A DNA stretch of 64,000 bases from Brachypterus glaber (GCA_958510825.1 OY294049.1:38530774-38594773), one strand, 5' to 3'. Positions 31,163-42,800 are shown, numbered from the stretch's first letter. Made by a program: numbers and translations. The notes: a model not told the origin generated them from the sequence alone.

Positions 31163-31855
31163 TAACCAACTATATTTGGAAAATGTCTTGGTTAGTTCGG
31201 AAATTGTTGGACAAAGCATTTTTTCCAGAGGTGAGGAGCTTTTTTAGTCATTAAAATTTTCGCCACTGGGTAAAGAGTTTTTTCAGATGATTGTTGGTAA
31301 ATTTAGTTTTATTAGTTTAATTTTGGTGCTCTTCACCCCAACGATGTCTCTTTGGTAAACCCCTGATTACTAGATTCTAAATGCGCCTTATTAGGCAAAG
31401 AATAGGTCAAGAAAAAAGCTTTTAATTTTTAATTTAATTTTAATTTTATAGATAGGTATCTATTTTTTTACAATACAATGCAGAATTTTCTGAGAGTTTG
31501 AGGTTTTTAATCGTGTATAATGTGATGAAAACAAGGCGTTGTAAATTCCTGGAGATATTAAAATAGTAGTAGCAAACCTTTTAGGGATAATAACCTGTAA
31601 AACAAGCCGTGAAGGTATGTAATGCTCGGTAATGATTCACATTTCAAGAAATACCGTTCGCAATAAGTACATATTGTGTTTTTCCTTGTATACTGTAAAA
31701 ACGATTTTCTTCCTAAACCATGATTTCTTTAAACCACTTGATACGAGCTCCATTATTGAATATTTTTTGAGACTTATGCTTCTGTTTTTATAAATATTTT
31801 GGCACCTTATAACTTTTTATTTCGTTACCGTAGTAAATACTGAACGTTTTTGCTT
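31163..31855. other. Non-coding interval
   Basis: No features recognised. Confidence 0.5.
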
Positions 31856-32066
31856 ATTTGGAACCCCAGGCAACATTTGTTATTAATTACAAGTTGTTAC
31901 AGTAAAACATAACGTTGTTCTGTTATGTTTTAACTTATAAATAATAACAAATGTTGCCTATTTGGAACCCCAGGCAACATTTGTTATTATTGTTAAAAAG
32001 TTAAAACATAACAGAACAACGTTATGTTTTACTGTAACAACTTGTAATTAATAACAAATGTTGCCT
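31856..32066. repeat. Two small TIR elements in inverted tandem
   Basis: Element one (31868-31959) and element two (31972-32066) both begin AGGCAACATTTGTTATT and end in its reverse complement. The second is the reverse complement of the first. The 12-mer ATTTGGAACCCC precedes each (31856-31867 and 31960-31971), so element one is flanked by direct repeats. Confidence 0.85.
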
Positions 32067-33395
32067 GGGAAGGAAGGAATTCTCAGTGCAGGGCCACAAA
32101 AAATAAGTTGTCTGTGCTGGGGTTGAGACCCACCTATTCTAAGGTATTTTTGGATGCTGAGCACGAATCTGTCATAAAAAAAGGCCACTTATGGGCTCAT
32201 TTTTTCGTATCCTATAAAACTCTTCAAGCAATACGTTAAGAGTTTAATATAGATCGGCGTCGATTCCATTGTATAGCTGGTGTGTACTCTATTCAATACG
32301 TCATTTCAATCAGTGTGATTCCCTACGCATGGCGTGTTTTCTTCGAAAGTGTAATTTCACCAATACGCACAAGGAAAGAAATAATTGATTTTAGTAAATA
32401 TTATTTAGGACATGTTCATCTTAAATATGTATATTCGCAAAAAAATTCAACAATCAAGGCAACAATTAATAGTTCCTGTATGTTGAGGAATATCCTACTG
32501 CTATTTTATTTTGTAAATACTGCAAAACTATTTTGTCTGTGGAAAACATAGCAACAGTTACTATATTTGGATAATAGAAACCATATAGTTCAAATACAAT
32601 TGACGGGTTCAGAGCAGAAGTGGAAAATCTATTTTTTGGAGACACGAGGTTAATAAAGTTACACAACGATATGTCACTCAACTGCTTAACTTTAACTAAT
32701 GATTGCTACACTTTTGGTAATGATAGCTAAAACGGCAAACTTTCGACCAATCAAAAAATTATTCGAAAATTTGCACGAGATGTTAAACTTTCACATACAA
32801 GAACTACCGTTACTTTTCTAGTTCATATTTCTGTAGTTTTTCTTGATTTAAGAATTTCTTTTTTCTTTGTGTATTTTCTCCGAAAGTGTAATTTCACGAA
32901 TATCCAGGACAATCGACAGGAGTCATTGTCAACAGAAGCAGGAAAACCGTTCGTGATTACACTTGTCCTGGCTCGTTGTGTCCTTTAATCAGCGCTGCTC
33001 AATGGAGGGTTTTACCCGGCCCTCCCACGTGACAAATTAAAATGTTCAAACAAAGGTTAAACCGAACGCCAATGATCATTGTCATCCAGAGGGCTATTCT
33101 TTCGTTTACGCTTTATCTAGCAGATCGTGTACAAAAATCGTACAAATCATTCTTTTTCAATTATGAATATCATATCCGAGAACTCGGATTTTTAGGGATG
33201 AATTATTTTCATTTTTCCATAGGGGCGCTGTTGTGCGAATGGTTAGGGAACTTCACGTCTAGATTTTCGAGAAGATGATTTAATTTTCAAGTCTCTCAAT
33301 ATGGAACACCTAATTCAGTATGGGTCCGTCCGTATACGAAATTTCGGGTTTCTTTATAGGCTAATTTGTTTAAACGTGATAGCGATGCTTAAAGC
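32067..33395. other. Non-coding interval
   Basis: The motif CGAAAGTGTAATTTCAC recurs at about 32345 and 32880. Several short frames (32282, 32466, 33042) show no recognisable domain. Confidence 0.45.
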
Positions 33396-34055
33396 GCCCT
33401 CCCACGTTTTTTTCTTATTTCTCGACGTTTTAGACCATTCGAGTCGAAATCAGTAAAAAACATTTTTGCGTCTGTCTGTCTGTCTGTCCGTCTGTCTGTC
33501 TGTCTGGGTGTAAACTCTCTAACTCCATTTCTACATGAGATATCGACTTGCGGTTTTTTGCATATTGTTTCTTATCGTATTCCAAAGAGCTGATTAGATT
33601 TTGGGGGTAAACGATTGGGGGTAAGGGGGTAAAAATAGGGTGAAAATCCTATTTTTAGCATTTTTTGTTTATAATTAAGGCAATTATTATTGTATTTGGT
33701 TAATTTTACACTTATATAAAAGATAATTTTAAATTGGTCAAAAAATGTTATAAACAACGTTTTCTTAAAACGCATTGTTTTCGAGATATTGGCGTTGAAA
33801 GCAGTAAAAGGTTTTTTTAGCATATCTGACATATTTATAACCCGATTTCAAAAAATTATATTTTAAATAAAAGCTCTTTTTAAGCCCTATAAAAAATTTT
33901 ATATACAGTTTTTTGCTAGAATATAATGTTTTAAAGATACAGAATTTAAAATCAAACAAAACACCTAGTTTGAAATTCGCAAACTAGATGGCTCTAGAGT
34001 ACAATAGTGTACAGATGTTTTGACAGGGTGCTTGCAACGTTTCATCTAGTTACAA
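33396..34055 (+). repeat. Dispersed repeat, relative of 4105-4815
   Basis: Contains the CGACGTTTTAGACCATTCGA, TCTG-microsatellite, GTGTAAACTCTCTAACTCC and ACTAGATGGCTCTAGAG landmarks in order, ending near TTGCAACGTTTCATCTAGTT. Confidence 0.82.
33471..33507 (+). repeat. TCTG microsatellite
   Basis: About nine TCTG units with one interruption. Related copies at 4672, 36150 and 37915 have fewer units. Confidence 0.9.
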
Positions 34056-35150
34056 GTTGCTTTTAAAGGACCTTTTCCTATTGTTTAGAATTTATTTATG
34101 CGAGTATTTAACGAGGTATTTAAATTTATGTAACAATTTCAATTAAGATCTATTTTTTTTTGAGCTGTTCTTTGGCCAGATTCTCCTACGCATTTAGATT
34201 TTTTGGTAATAATCATTAATCGGAATAAATTCAGTTATGACTCATCAACGTTGAAAATAAACACAGAAACATAGGCTTACGGAATAATTTTGCCGAATTA
34301 TGAGGGAAATTTTTATAAAGGTCACTAAATCGAAACATTTGACGACTAATTTGTTACACACAACAATATTGAATATACATATTAACAATAAATATGTAAA
34401 TTTATTGGTGTTTTTCGAAGAAAATAAAAATGTAAATATTTAAAACCTCGCGTCAACGGTAGAATCGACGCGGCGCCTATGCGTGCACTGGAAATCCGCC
34501 GATGACTGGTAATAATACTTCCCAAATATGCAAATTGATATAAAAATTCAGTGTTTTCATCGCCATTTTATATGTGATCGTTTGTCCTTTGGTCTTTAAC
34601 TCTACAAATTCTTATTCTTTTTGTAATTTTCCCTTAACTTTTACTAACAAATATTTATTTCTCTTTTTTTTTAACTAGGAGAAACTTTCTTCGAGAAAGT
34701 CTACTTTCGTTGGCAGCAGTTGAAAAATTATATAATTTGGTGATAGTGATAAAGTATACCTACCTATTCGTATACGCCTACTAAAATAGACACGTTGTAG
34801 ACATGTAGACACGTTCTTCTGTGTGGCATACCAGATAAGAGTCGGTAGGTATTAAAACCTTAGTTAAAACTAGCCTAATTCAACATTTTTTAATTCTGAC
34901 TCATATAACATTAAAAATTTTTATGTAAGGACTTTAACTTTATCAGTTTTAAAGACTAAAATACACAATAAATATTATTTGATTAATGTGGTTTTGATAG
35001 AGTTGATCCAAGGCATCCAGCCGCTATGGCGCGTCAAACATACACTATAAAAATTGTTTACGAACTAGGATATTTTAAGTTATTTTCACTGGCCAGTGGG
35101 GGTCTTTAGAAACAGTGATGACTTACCTCAAGTATGTTAATTTACCTTCA
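34056..35150. other. Non-coding interval
   Basis: A small GC-richer patch lies near 34450-34505 (CGACGCGGCGCCTATG). No gene recognised. Confidence 0.45.
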
Positions 35151-35246
35151 AGTGATTGGCTTGATGTGCCGCCGTGTATCTTGTAAGCCAATGACGACAT
35201 CGCATTCTTATGTTTTATGTTCTTATGCAAGCTTCTGGATAATCCT
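35151..35246. repeat. HR1 MITE, partial copy 3
   Basis: Contains GTGATTGGCTTGATGTGCC, GCCGTGTATCTTGTAAGCC and the right arm through TTATGCAAGCTTCTGGAT. It shows what HR1 looks like without either insertion. Confidence 0.8.
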
Positions 35247-35591
35247 TAATACTTAAAACTTTTTAAGAATAATAAGTAAACATTGCGTAAAATTTGCTAA
35301 TTTCCTAAAAATATGTAAAATTTACACAAAATTAGTAAAAAAACGCATAAAAGATTCAAATTTACAATCTGAAAGAATACGTCCATGTTGATAAAAAAAA
35401 TGTCTCTCACTCGTTCGAGATGGCTGGTTGAAACTATTTTTAATTGGACACCATTGGAATAAGAATTTATCGACAGTCGAGTTGTAGAGCCGAAAACAAG
35501 CCGTGAAGATATGTATTGCTTCGCATTCTCTAGCTTGCTCTTCACAGATTGTATATTGGGCTTTCTCTAATTTATTCCAAAAATATGATTT

Positions 35592-35925
35592 ATCCAATAC
35601 ATACAGATAATGAGACAATTACCAGCTTTATTTTAAATAGATAAACTCAATAATAACCCCCGCGTGGCTTTTACTTTATTGAGTCGATAATTATTTATTT
35701 TACCCACTCAACTGTCACTTGTCTAATTATTTTCTTGTAAATGTCATTTAAATTTTTAATAAAAATATGAATTCCTAAGCTATTTATTGGATAAAACCTT
35801 GTATGGCACTCATGGGTAAACCGATATTGCCCTCTCGAAAATTAACCTGCTTGGCTGGCGCCTCGCAGGTTAATTTTCTCATGGGCAATATCTTACTTTA
35901 CCCACTAGTACTATAAATAACTATT
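35592..35925 (+). repeat. Dispersed repeat, long form with hairpin
   Basis: Nearly identical to 49447-49713 from TCCAATACATACAGATAAT to ATAAATAACTATT. It additionally carries a hairpin segment at 35823-35892 (GATATTGCCC...GGGCAATATC). Confidence 0.85.
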
Positions 35926-36621
35926 CTTGGAGCCCGTGAGTACACTTCTTTTTTTCTTGAAAGGAATTAAAAAAAAAACAGCTGAACAGTTGCAAGCACC
36001 TTGTCAAAACATCGGCACTAGGCACTAATTTGAAACGTTATGAAAAGGAAAGGGGGGACTTAGCCGAAAAGTCAAAATCTTTGACCATGTTTTTTTTTCA
36101 TATTTCTCGACGTTGTAGTCCTTTCTGAGTCGAAATCAGTAAAAAAAAATCGTCCGTCTGCCTGTCTTTCTGTCTGGGTGTAAACTCGATAACTCCATTT
36201 GTAAAAAAGATATCGACAAGCGGCTTTTTGCATATTGTTTCTTATCATATTTCGAAGAGCTGATTAGATTTTGGGGGTATACGATTAAGGGGGTAAGAAT
36301 GGGGTAAAACTCCTATTTTTAGCGTTTTTTGGTTATAATTAAGTTAATTATTATTGTATTTTATTAATTTAGCACATATGAAAGTTTTTTTTAAATTGCT
36401 CAAAAAATGCTTTAAACATTTTTTTTTCTAAAATACATTGTTTTCGAGGTAAAGCAGTAAAATGTTTTTTTTGGCATAAACTCAGTTATAAATCGATTTC
36501 AAAAAATTATATTTCAAATTTAAGCTCTGTTTAAGCCCTACAAAAAATATTATATACAGTATTAGATAGTAGATGGTTGGATTAGGGTTATTTATATTAA
36601 AAAACGTTTTTTTACTAAAAC

Positions 36622-36664
36622 TGCCGACGTTTCGTTGGCTTTATTCCAACTTCTTCAAAAGGCA
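36622..36664 (-). ncRNA. Hammerhead-like motif, minus strand, hairpin 1 left arm
   Basis: Mirror image of 37036-37078. Confidence 0.45.
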
Positions 36665-37035
36665 CACTACAAGAAATGTAACAATTGTGTTATAACTTTT
36701 TAACAATTCAAAGAACCAGAAAGAAAACAATATAAGTTTAAAAATTGGTTAATAAAATAATAAAATATGATTCTTTTTTATATGTAATAAAAAAAAATGT
36801 TTAAAATTGTTTTGCAGACAAAAAAGGCATTGATTAATTATATTAATTTATTAATATAATTAATCAATGCCTTTTTTGTCTGCAAAACAATTTTAAACAT
36901 TTTTATTTTTATTACATATAAAAAAAGAATCATATTTTATTATTTTATTAACCAATTTTTAAACTTATATTGTTTTCTTTCTGGTTCTTTGAATTGTTAA
37001 AAAGTTATAACATAATTGTTACATTTCTTGTAGTG

Positions 37036-37078
37036 TGCCTTTTGAAGAAGTTGGAATAAAGCCAACGAAACGTCGGCA
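37036..37078 (+). ncRNA. Hammerhead-like motif, plus strand, hairpin 1 right arm
   Basis: Order: TGCC (stem I), TTT, TGAAGA, stem II GTTGG / CCAAC, GAAAC, GTC, GGCA (stem I). Position C3 of the core is T, so activity is uncertain. Confidence 0.5.
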
Positions 37079-37351
37079 GTTTTAGTAAAAAAACGTTTTT
37101 TAATATAAATAACCCTAATCCAACCATCTACTATCTAATATTATTGTTGGGTTACCAAACCAAGCTTAAAATTATATACAGTTTTTGCTAGAATATAACA
37201 TTTTGGAGATACAGACTTTCAAACTTTATTAAATTATGCAGGTGTATTAATGGTTGCCTATTCACGTGATCACACAACTTTCCTTTTCATAACGTTTCAA
37301 ATTAGTGCCTAGTGCCGATGTTTTGACAAGGTGCTTGCAACTGTTCAGCTG

Positions 37352-37759
37352 ATGAAAACCATCGTATAACACTCTTCTAGCACTACGTGCTCTGAGGAGT
37401 ATAACAAAGTATTTTTATCCCAAAATATTACCAGTAGACCACCCGTCCGAAGTCTGCTGATAAGAAAACCAGTTCAAAAAATCCAAATAACATATTTATT
37501 ATATCTTTAGTTTATAGCATTTAACCATAAAACTCCAGACGATGTCGAAAATAAATTAAAATATTTTCGGTAAATTGTACACATATTTTAAAAATGGATT
37601 ATATTAGGTACTTTAAATTCCATAGTTACCCACAGGAATGACAGTTAACTTCGTGGAGGTTGAAGCAGGGCCAGATTTTCCATTAGGCAATGCCAGGCAA
37701 ATATATTGTATTTGAAATGGGGTCCGAAATTTTAAGGGGTGATTCTACATCTTAAAATA
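37352..37759. other. Non-coding interval
   Basis: No gene. AGCAGGGCCAGATTTTCC near 37665 recalls a hAT-like terminus without a partner. Confidence 0.45.
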
Positions 37760-38226
37760 TGGCATCGGCACCTAGTACTACTAAGAGTGCAGATGTATTG
37801 AAATCTTCGCCGAAAAGTCAAAATCTTTGACCATGTTTTTTCACATTTCTTGACGTTTAGACCATTCTAGAGTCGAAATCAGTGAAAAAATTTTTTGCGT
37901 CCGCGAACGGACGGACGTCCGTCTGTCTGGGTGTAAACTCGATAACTCCATTTCTAAAAAAGATATCGACAAGCGGTTTTTTGCATATTGTTTCTTATCA
38001 TATTTCGAAGAGCTGATTAGATTTTGGGGGTAAACGATTAGGGGTAAGGGGGTAAGAATGGGGTAAAACTCCTATTTTTAGCGTTTTTTGGTTATAATTA
38101 AGTCAATTATTATTGTATTTTATTGTAGGTAAATACCATATAGGTTGCCAAACTTTGAATGTAATTTTCTGGTTTGTAAAAAAACTCGGATTTTTTGGCA
38201 GGTTTTAATGCGTCACTTTATTATAT

Positions 38227-38266
38227 GGCTAACGTTTCTCCCCTCTTTGGGGGCTTTATCAAAGCT
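38227..38266 (-). ncRNA. Hammerhead-like motif, minus strand, hairpin 2 left arm
   Basis: Mirror image of 38564-38603. Confidence 0.4.
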
Positions 38267-38563
38267 AAAAATTATGTGAGCGTAGTTATATATATTATAA
38301 ACTTGAACATTATGAAAAAGAACCTTTTACAACATAAAAATAAATAAATATTACATTACAATATAAAAATTGGTTTTGACACCATGTCGAAAAATTTGTA
38401 GGTTAAAACTGCGAACGACGCTTTTAACCTACAAATTTTTCGACATGGTGTCAAAACCAATTTTTATATTGTAATGTAATATTTATTTATTTTTATGTTG
38501 TAAAAGGTTCTTTTTCATAATGTTCAAGTTTATAATATATATAACTACGCTCACATAATTTTT

Positions 38564-38603
38564 AGCTTTGATAAAGCCCCCAAAGAGGGGAGAAACGTTA
38601 GCC
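38564..38603 (+). ncRNA. Hammerhead-like motif, plus strand, hairpin 2 right arm
   Basis: Order: AGCT (stem I), TTGATAAA, stem II CCCC / GGGG, AGAAAC, GTT, AGC (stem I). The G8 position is A, so this copy deviates from the consensus core. Confidence 0.42.
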
Positions 38604-39033
38604 ATATAATAAAGTGACGCATTAAAACCTGCCAAAAAATCCGAGTTTTTTTACAAACCAGAAAATTGTATTTTATTAATTTAGCACTTATATGAATGAT
38701 ATGAACAATTTTTTCCTAAAATAAATTTTTCTCGAGATATTAGCGTTTAAAGCAGTAAAATGTTTTTTTGGCATAACTCACTTATTTATAAACCGATTTA
38801 AAAAAATTATATTTTAAATGAAATCTCTTTTTAAGCCATACAAAAAATATTATATACAGTTTTTGCTAGAATATAACGTTTTGGAGATACAGACTTTCAA
38901 ACTTTAATAAATTATGCAACACGCAGGTGTATTAATGGTTGCCTATTCACACAACTTCCTATTTCATAAGGTTTCTAATTAGTGCCTAGTGCCGATGTTT
39001 TGACAAGGTGCTTGCAACTGTTTAGCTGGTTTT

Positions 39034-40022
39034 TATTTTTGGTTATCAATTTCTTTTTTTTAGGGGGTGGGGGCATGTTAGTTATTGCCTAAAGTGTCAA
39101 CTTGATTGCTGTAATAAAAATATATCTAAAAACTCTCTGACACTAAAGTTACCCGACAAATTTGCATTCCAGAATAATCTCTTCTGTAAAGAATTTGAAA
39201 TATGATATGATGATTTAATCTAACCCACTTGTGATGGATTGATCCACATTGTGGATCCCACAATGGTCAAACGAGATAAAAAAAATATTGTTTACTATCA
39301 AATATAGATCTGTTCTAATCCAGTTCAGAAACGTCTGGTAGAGATCTATTTAACTACGCTTCAGTACACAAAAAGAAACTATAAGTAGCTGTTTGGACAA
39401 TGCAGGTATTTCTTTTTTTTTGAATAGTAAAGGTGCCATACACTCAGAAAACTATTGTACTGTATAACAACGTGCTTGTAAAAATAAAATTAACAATATC
39501 ACAACATTTGGTTGGTTTATAAACATAACTTCATAGACACTACCGTAACATTTGATTAAGGGCTTATGCGAAGCCACTGCTCGCCAAAGCCTACTATATT
39601 TCGTTTGGCCAAGTATACCATAGACCTGCAGATATATCCCAAGTAGCCCCCAAAAAACTTTTTGTGTTCCCGAGGGTGCCCGGTGGCAAAAATTCTCTGT
39701 TTTTTGACAGGGGTAAAGCTTCTTTTTCAAAAGCGAGGGGGCCCGGGAATAAAGTTTCCCCGAGGCGGCCCGGGCTTGCTCTGTCCAGCCCAGTTTACGA
39801 TAGATTTCATTGGTCGCAGTGACTTGAAACGCACTATGTTGCCTCACAACACCACTTGTATTGTAAGGGCAATTATGTTCACCTGAAAATAGTCTCTGCG
39901 TTACCAGTAAAATTATATGGTTGCTATGCGACCGAGGTAGACTACCTACCAGATAAATTTACTTGAAAGTAAAAATAATGGTTCTAACATAAATAAAATG
40001 TTGCATGCATGTTGAGTTATTG
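39034..40022. other. Non-coding interval
   Basis: A 131-residue minus frame (39452-39847) is the longest here, but it has no recognisable motif and overlaps a GC-rich patch (GGGGGCCCGGG near 39738). Confidence 0.4.
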
Positions 40023-40275
40023 CAACGAACTAATATTTCTTTTCTCTAGAATAGGCATTTCATTCGTAAAAACTGAAAAAAACGTCGGCAACATAAACAT
40101 TCGTCTGTCTTACTCGCACATCTTTGTTCTAACAGAGACAACAATCTCAGTTACTGGTAACTGTTATTGTTCAGGCCTGAATATACCTACTATTTGTTTA
40201 CAAACAAACCGAGATGTTGGTGATACTTTATTTTAACGTTATGCGTATTCTAGAAAGAGAGTTATTAGTTCGTGG
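40023..40275 (+). mobile_element. 253-bp MITE (CAACGAACTAATA), copy 2
   Basis: Flanked by perfect AGTTATTG duplications (40015-40022, 40276-40283). The right terminus has GG in place of TG. Confidence 0.93.
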
Positions 40276-40469
40276 AGTTATTGCGACTCTTTTCTTTTGA
40301 AACTTTCTTTACTTGAATGCGTAAGAAGAAATAAGAATACCCGCTTCATCATAGTTTTATACATTATTGACAAAAATTGTCAATAATTTATAAAATATAA
40401 AATTTAATAATCAATATAAAGAGTAATATTTATGGGCACAATTCAAGAGGTACCTCTTTCCAATAGACC

Positions 40470-40894
40470 CACGGAAAAAAAAAATTATAGCTAGAACCGC
40501 TATAACACACATACCAAGCAAATTATAATCGCTTATTATATAAATACAAGGCTTTCTCTTACAATTATGGCAGTCAGTGTAAAAATTTATATGAAATACT
40601 TTAATTGTTTAGTGAATAATAAAATATAACAAATAGTATGGCATTTATAGCTTAAATAGATTTAATTATTGTCCGTGCTAATAATTTTTATAATATAATA
40701 AAATTTCTGTAAATTTATAATAGTGCCTGTAATAAATATAATCGTGTCTGTAATATATATAATCGTTTCCAATTTATTTTTAACATTATTAGTTATTGTG
40801 TCCCTTATAATCTATAGCTTAAATCACTATAATTTACCACTGTTACCAAATATCTTATAATGTATAGCGCAGAGCCCACTAATTTCTTTCCGTG
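40470..40894 (+). mobile_element. 424-bp MITE, copy 2
   Basis: Nearly identical to copy 1. It is not flanked by TA: it sits in CTTTCCAATAGAC|C...C|CTAGGTCTATTGGAAAG, so the flanks are an inverted repeat of each other. Confidence 0.92.
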
Positions 40895-41195
40895 CCTAGG
40901 TCTATTGGAAAGTTTATAAAGAGACCAAGAGGAAGGGTCTCGTGCCGGTGCGAAGAATGACAGTTATAACTCTGCCGGATTAGAAGATGGGTCTGAGATA
41001 AAAGATCGACACGAAGATAGGCACCTTCTGCCGACAATAACCTTACTAATTCTGCAGATTACCATCTCGGACATTCCAACGATACAGCAGCCCAGAGACG
41101 TAGAAGATGATGAAAAATTCAAAATGGCAAGCGCCTTTTTTACTGTAACAATTTGTTACCAACTTTTTGTTACTAACAAATATTTATATATTATA
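40895..41195. other. Possible decayed LINE end
   Basis: A frame reads KRPRGRVSC, loosely like the KRPRGRP tail motif of LINE-encoded proteins, and is followed by stops. GC is higher than around it. The evidence is weak. Confidence 0.3.
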
Positions 41196-41503
41196 CAGGG
41201 TGATTAAAAAATAAGATACAACATTTTAAGGGGTCATTCTAGGTCCAAAAATACGCAAAAGAGTTCCTATGAAGGTTGGTGCGGAATGAGCCCTAACGGT
41301 GCTACGACCCTCCTAAGGGTACATCTGAAACATTAAAATTTTATTGATGCTTTTTTTTTGTTTCCCATTTTATATGTCATCTTCGAAGAGCCGTAGCTCC
41401 CTTAAGACTCATTTCCGGACCAACCTTTATAGAAACTTTTTTTTATAGTTTTTAATGTAGAATCATTCCTTAAAATATCTACATGCGACTCTGTTACACC
41501 CTG
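41196..41503. mobile_element. 308-bp relative of the CAGGGTGA element, TA target duplication
   Basis: Ends CAGGGTGATTAAAA and TTACACCCTG are flanked by TA. The interior keeps AAGGTTGGTGCGGAATGAGC on the left and GGGCTC-type and CCGTAGCTCCCTTA blocks on the right. Confidence 0.75.
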
Positions 41504-41505
41504 TA

Positions 41506-42694
41506 TATTTACACCTAACTAATGCACGCCTCTGACTATACGCATAATTTTTCGATTGTTCTAGACAAAAGTGCGTGAGTGACATCCTGAATGTAGATAT
41601 CTCGCAAACAAGGAATGGCAGAACGATAATATAATTATTATAAAAAGAAGAATTTATTTTCATTTAACCTGCAACATGATTGACATTAAATAAATTTTAT
41701 TTTAAAGAAATAGATCTTGGAAATTGATTAAATAGTTTCTTGCATTTGCTTTTTGAGATATACCGCCAATATATTCGTATACTTACCTATTTTCTCCTTC
41801 CTATTGTGAGAGGATCAGGCTATTTATACGTCCGAGGGACACTAAGCTAAGTGTACGTACTGTATTCTTATTGGCCGATTTTTAGGGTTTTAAAACTTTT
41901 AAGGTATATTTTTCGTCAGAATGGTATCCTCCTTTTCGTTTACCCGTTTAAATTAGTATCAAAAACACCAAACAGGCAAAACACTGACCTATTATTATAG
42001 TCGCAAAATAGAAAATAGTATAGTACATTGTACTGCAGGGCCAGACTGTCGTTTTAAAGCAGGGAAAGCAAATTGCCCAATAAAATTTTGTTCGTGTAAT
42101 TAAGGGATCATTCTAGTTTATAATTTTCAAAAAATCGATCGTTTTTTTTACATTTTTCGAAGTATACGTAGACTTTTTCATAATTTGGCATTAAAAAAAA
42201 ACTTTAAACGCGTTTTTCACAAAACAAGGTTTTTTCGTTTGACGGCTGTAATTTCTCCGAAACCACTGGACCGATCCTTAAAAAATTTTAACCACATATA
42301 CTACACATGAATAGCTTCAGCGTATTCTACTACCGTATTAAAATTTTAATTTTTACTATTTTTTGCCAAAAACAGTGAAAAAATACATCTTTTTTTGTTT
42401 TTTTTTTTTTATCTCCGCCATTTTATTATCCATAGAAAACGCGAGTGCCACAGTCATACTAAATCTAAATATTTTTGATTTTTTCGTTTGGAACCAGCAA
42501 AGCACATTAGTTTAGTTTAGTTCAGTGCGGGGTTCACTGCCCTCAACACCTGGTCCCTAGGGACCTTTGTGTTAACCGCACAGATCTCCTCATATCATCC
42601 CTGTTTCTTTTATAAAGTCCAGGTACGGTTTCAGGGGAGTGTTCATGATCTCGTTTGGTTCGCAAAGCACATAGTAAGTATATTATTTTAATAT
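41506..42694. other. Non-coding interval
   Basis: No exon recognised. Positions about 42500-42660 are less AT-rich (GGTCCCTAGGGACC palindrome) and may be a retroelement tail. Confidence 0.4.
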
Positions 42695-42800
42695 AATCAA
42701 GGTTCCGTGATTTTTATTCCCTTGGGAGAAAAACGGCAAGTTTAGTCCCGAAAATGAAAGCATAAAATTAGGTTTTAGTCTTGGTCGTGCAAAAATTTTT
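42695..42800 (+). repeat. Dispersed repeat shared with 56378-56480
   Basis: About 105 bases match, including CCCTTGGGAGAAAAACGGCA and TTTTAGTCTTGGTCGTGCAA. Confidence 0.85.

Larger units (their letters stand above)
36561..37170. mobile_element. Penelope-like inverted terminal-repeat hairpin 1
   Basis: 36561-37139 is a near-perfect palindrome with arms of about 285 bases, followed by a 31-base single-copy extension (37140-37170). The 12-mer ATTATATACAGT flanks it on both sides. Each arm carries a hammerhead-like motif, and the extension contains GGTTACCAAAC, comparable with GGTTGCCAAAC in hairpin 2. No reading frame remains. Assignment to Penelope-like elements rests on structure and on the motif shared with the fragment at 2921-3356. 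Confidence 0.78.
35979..37351 (+). mobile_element. TIR element (CAGCTGAACAGTTGCAAGCA) split by a Penelope-like hairpin
   Basis: The ends are about 70-bp inverted repeats: CAGCTGAACAGTTGCAAGCA...AACGTTATGAAAAGG and its reverse complement. Without the 610-bp insert the element is about 750 bp. The same family is at 37760-39033, 33396-34055, 4105-4815 and 3760-3900. Confidence 0.85.
38125..38664. mobile_element. Penelope-like inverted terminal-repeat hairpin 2
   Basis: A 38-base extension (38125-38162) precedes a palindrome with arms 38163-38407 and 38421-38667. The 13-mer ATTGTATTTTATT lies at 38112-38124 and 38665-38677. The host repeat at 36345-36375 shows the unsplit site. A hammerhead-like motif is in each arm. 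Confidence 0.78.
37760..39033 (+). mobile_element. Second TTGCAAGCACC-family copy split by a Penelope-like hairpin
   Basis: Same order of blocks as 35979-37351 and in the same orientation, with a shortened left end. Interrupted at 38125-38664. Confidence 0.82.

Noticed and set aside
39452..39847. 131-residue minus-strand open frame
   Set aside because: No recognisable domain, no splice context, and it spans a GC-rich low-complexity patch; not supported as a gene.
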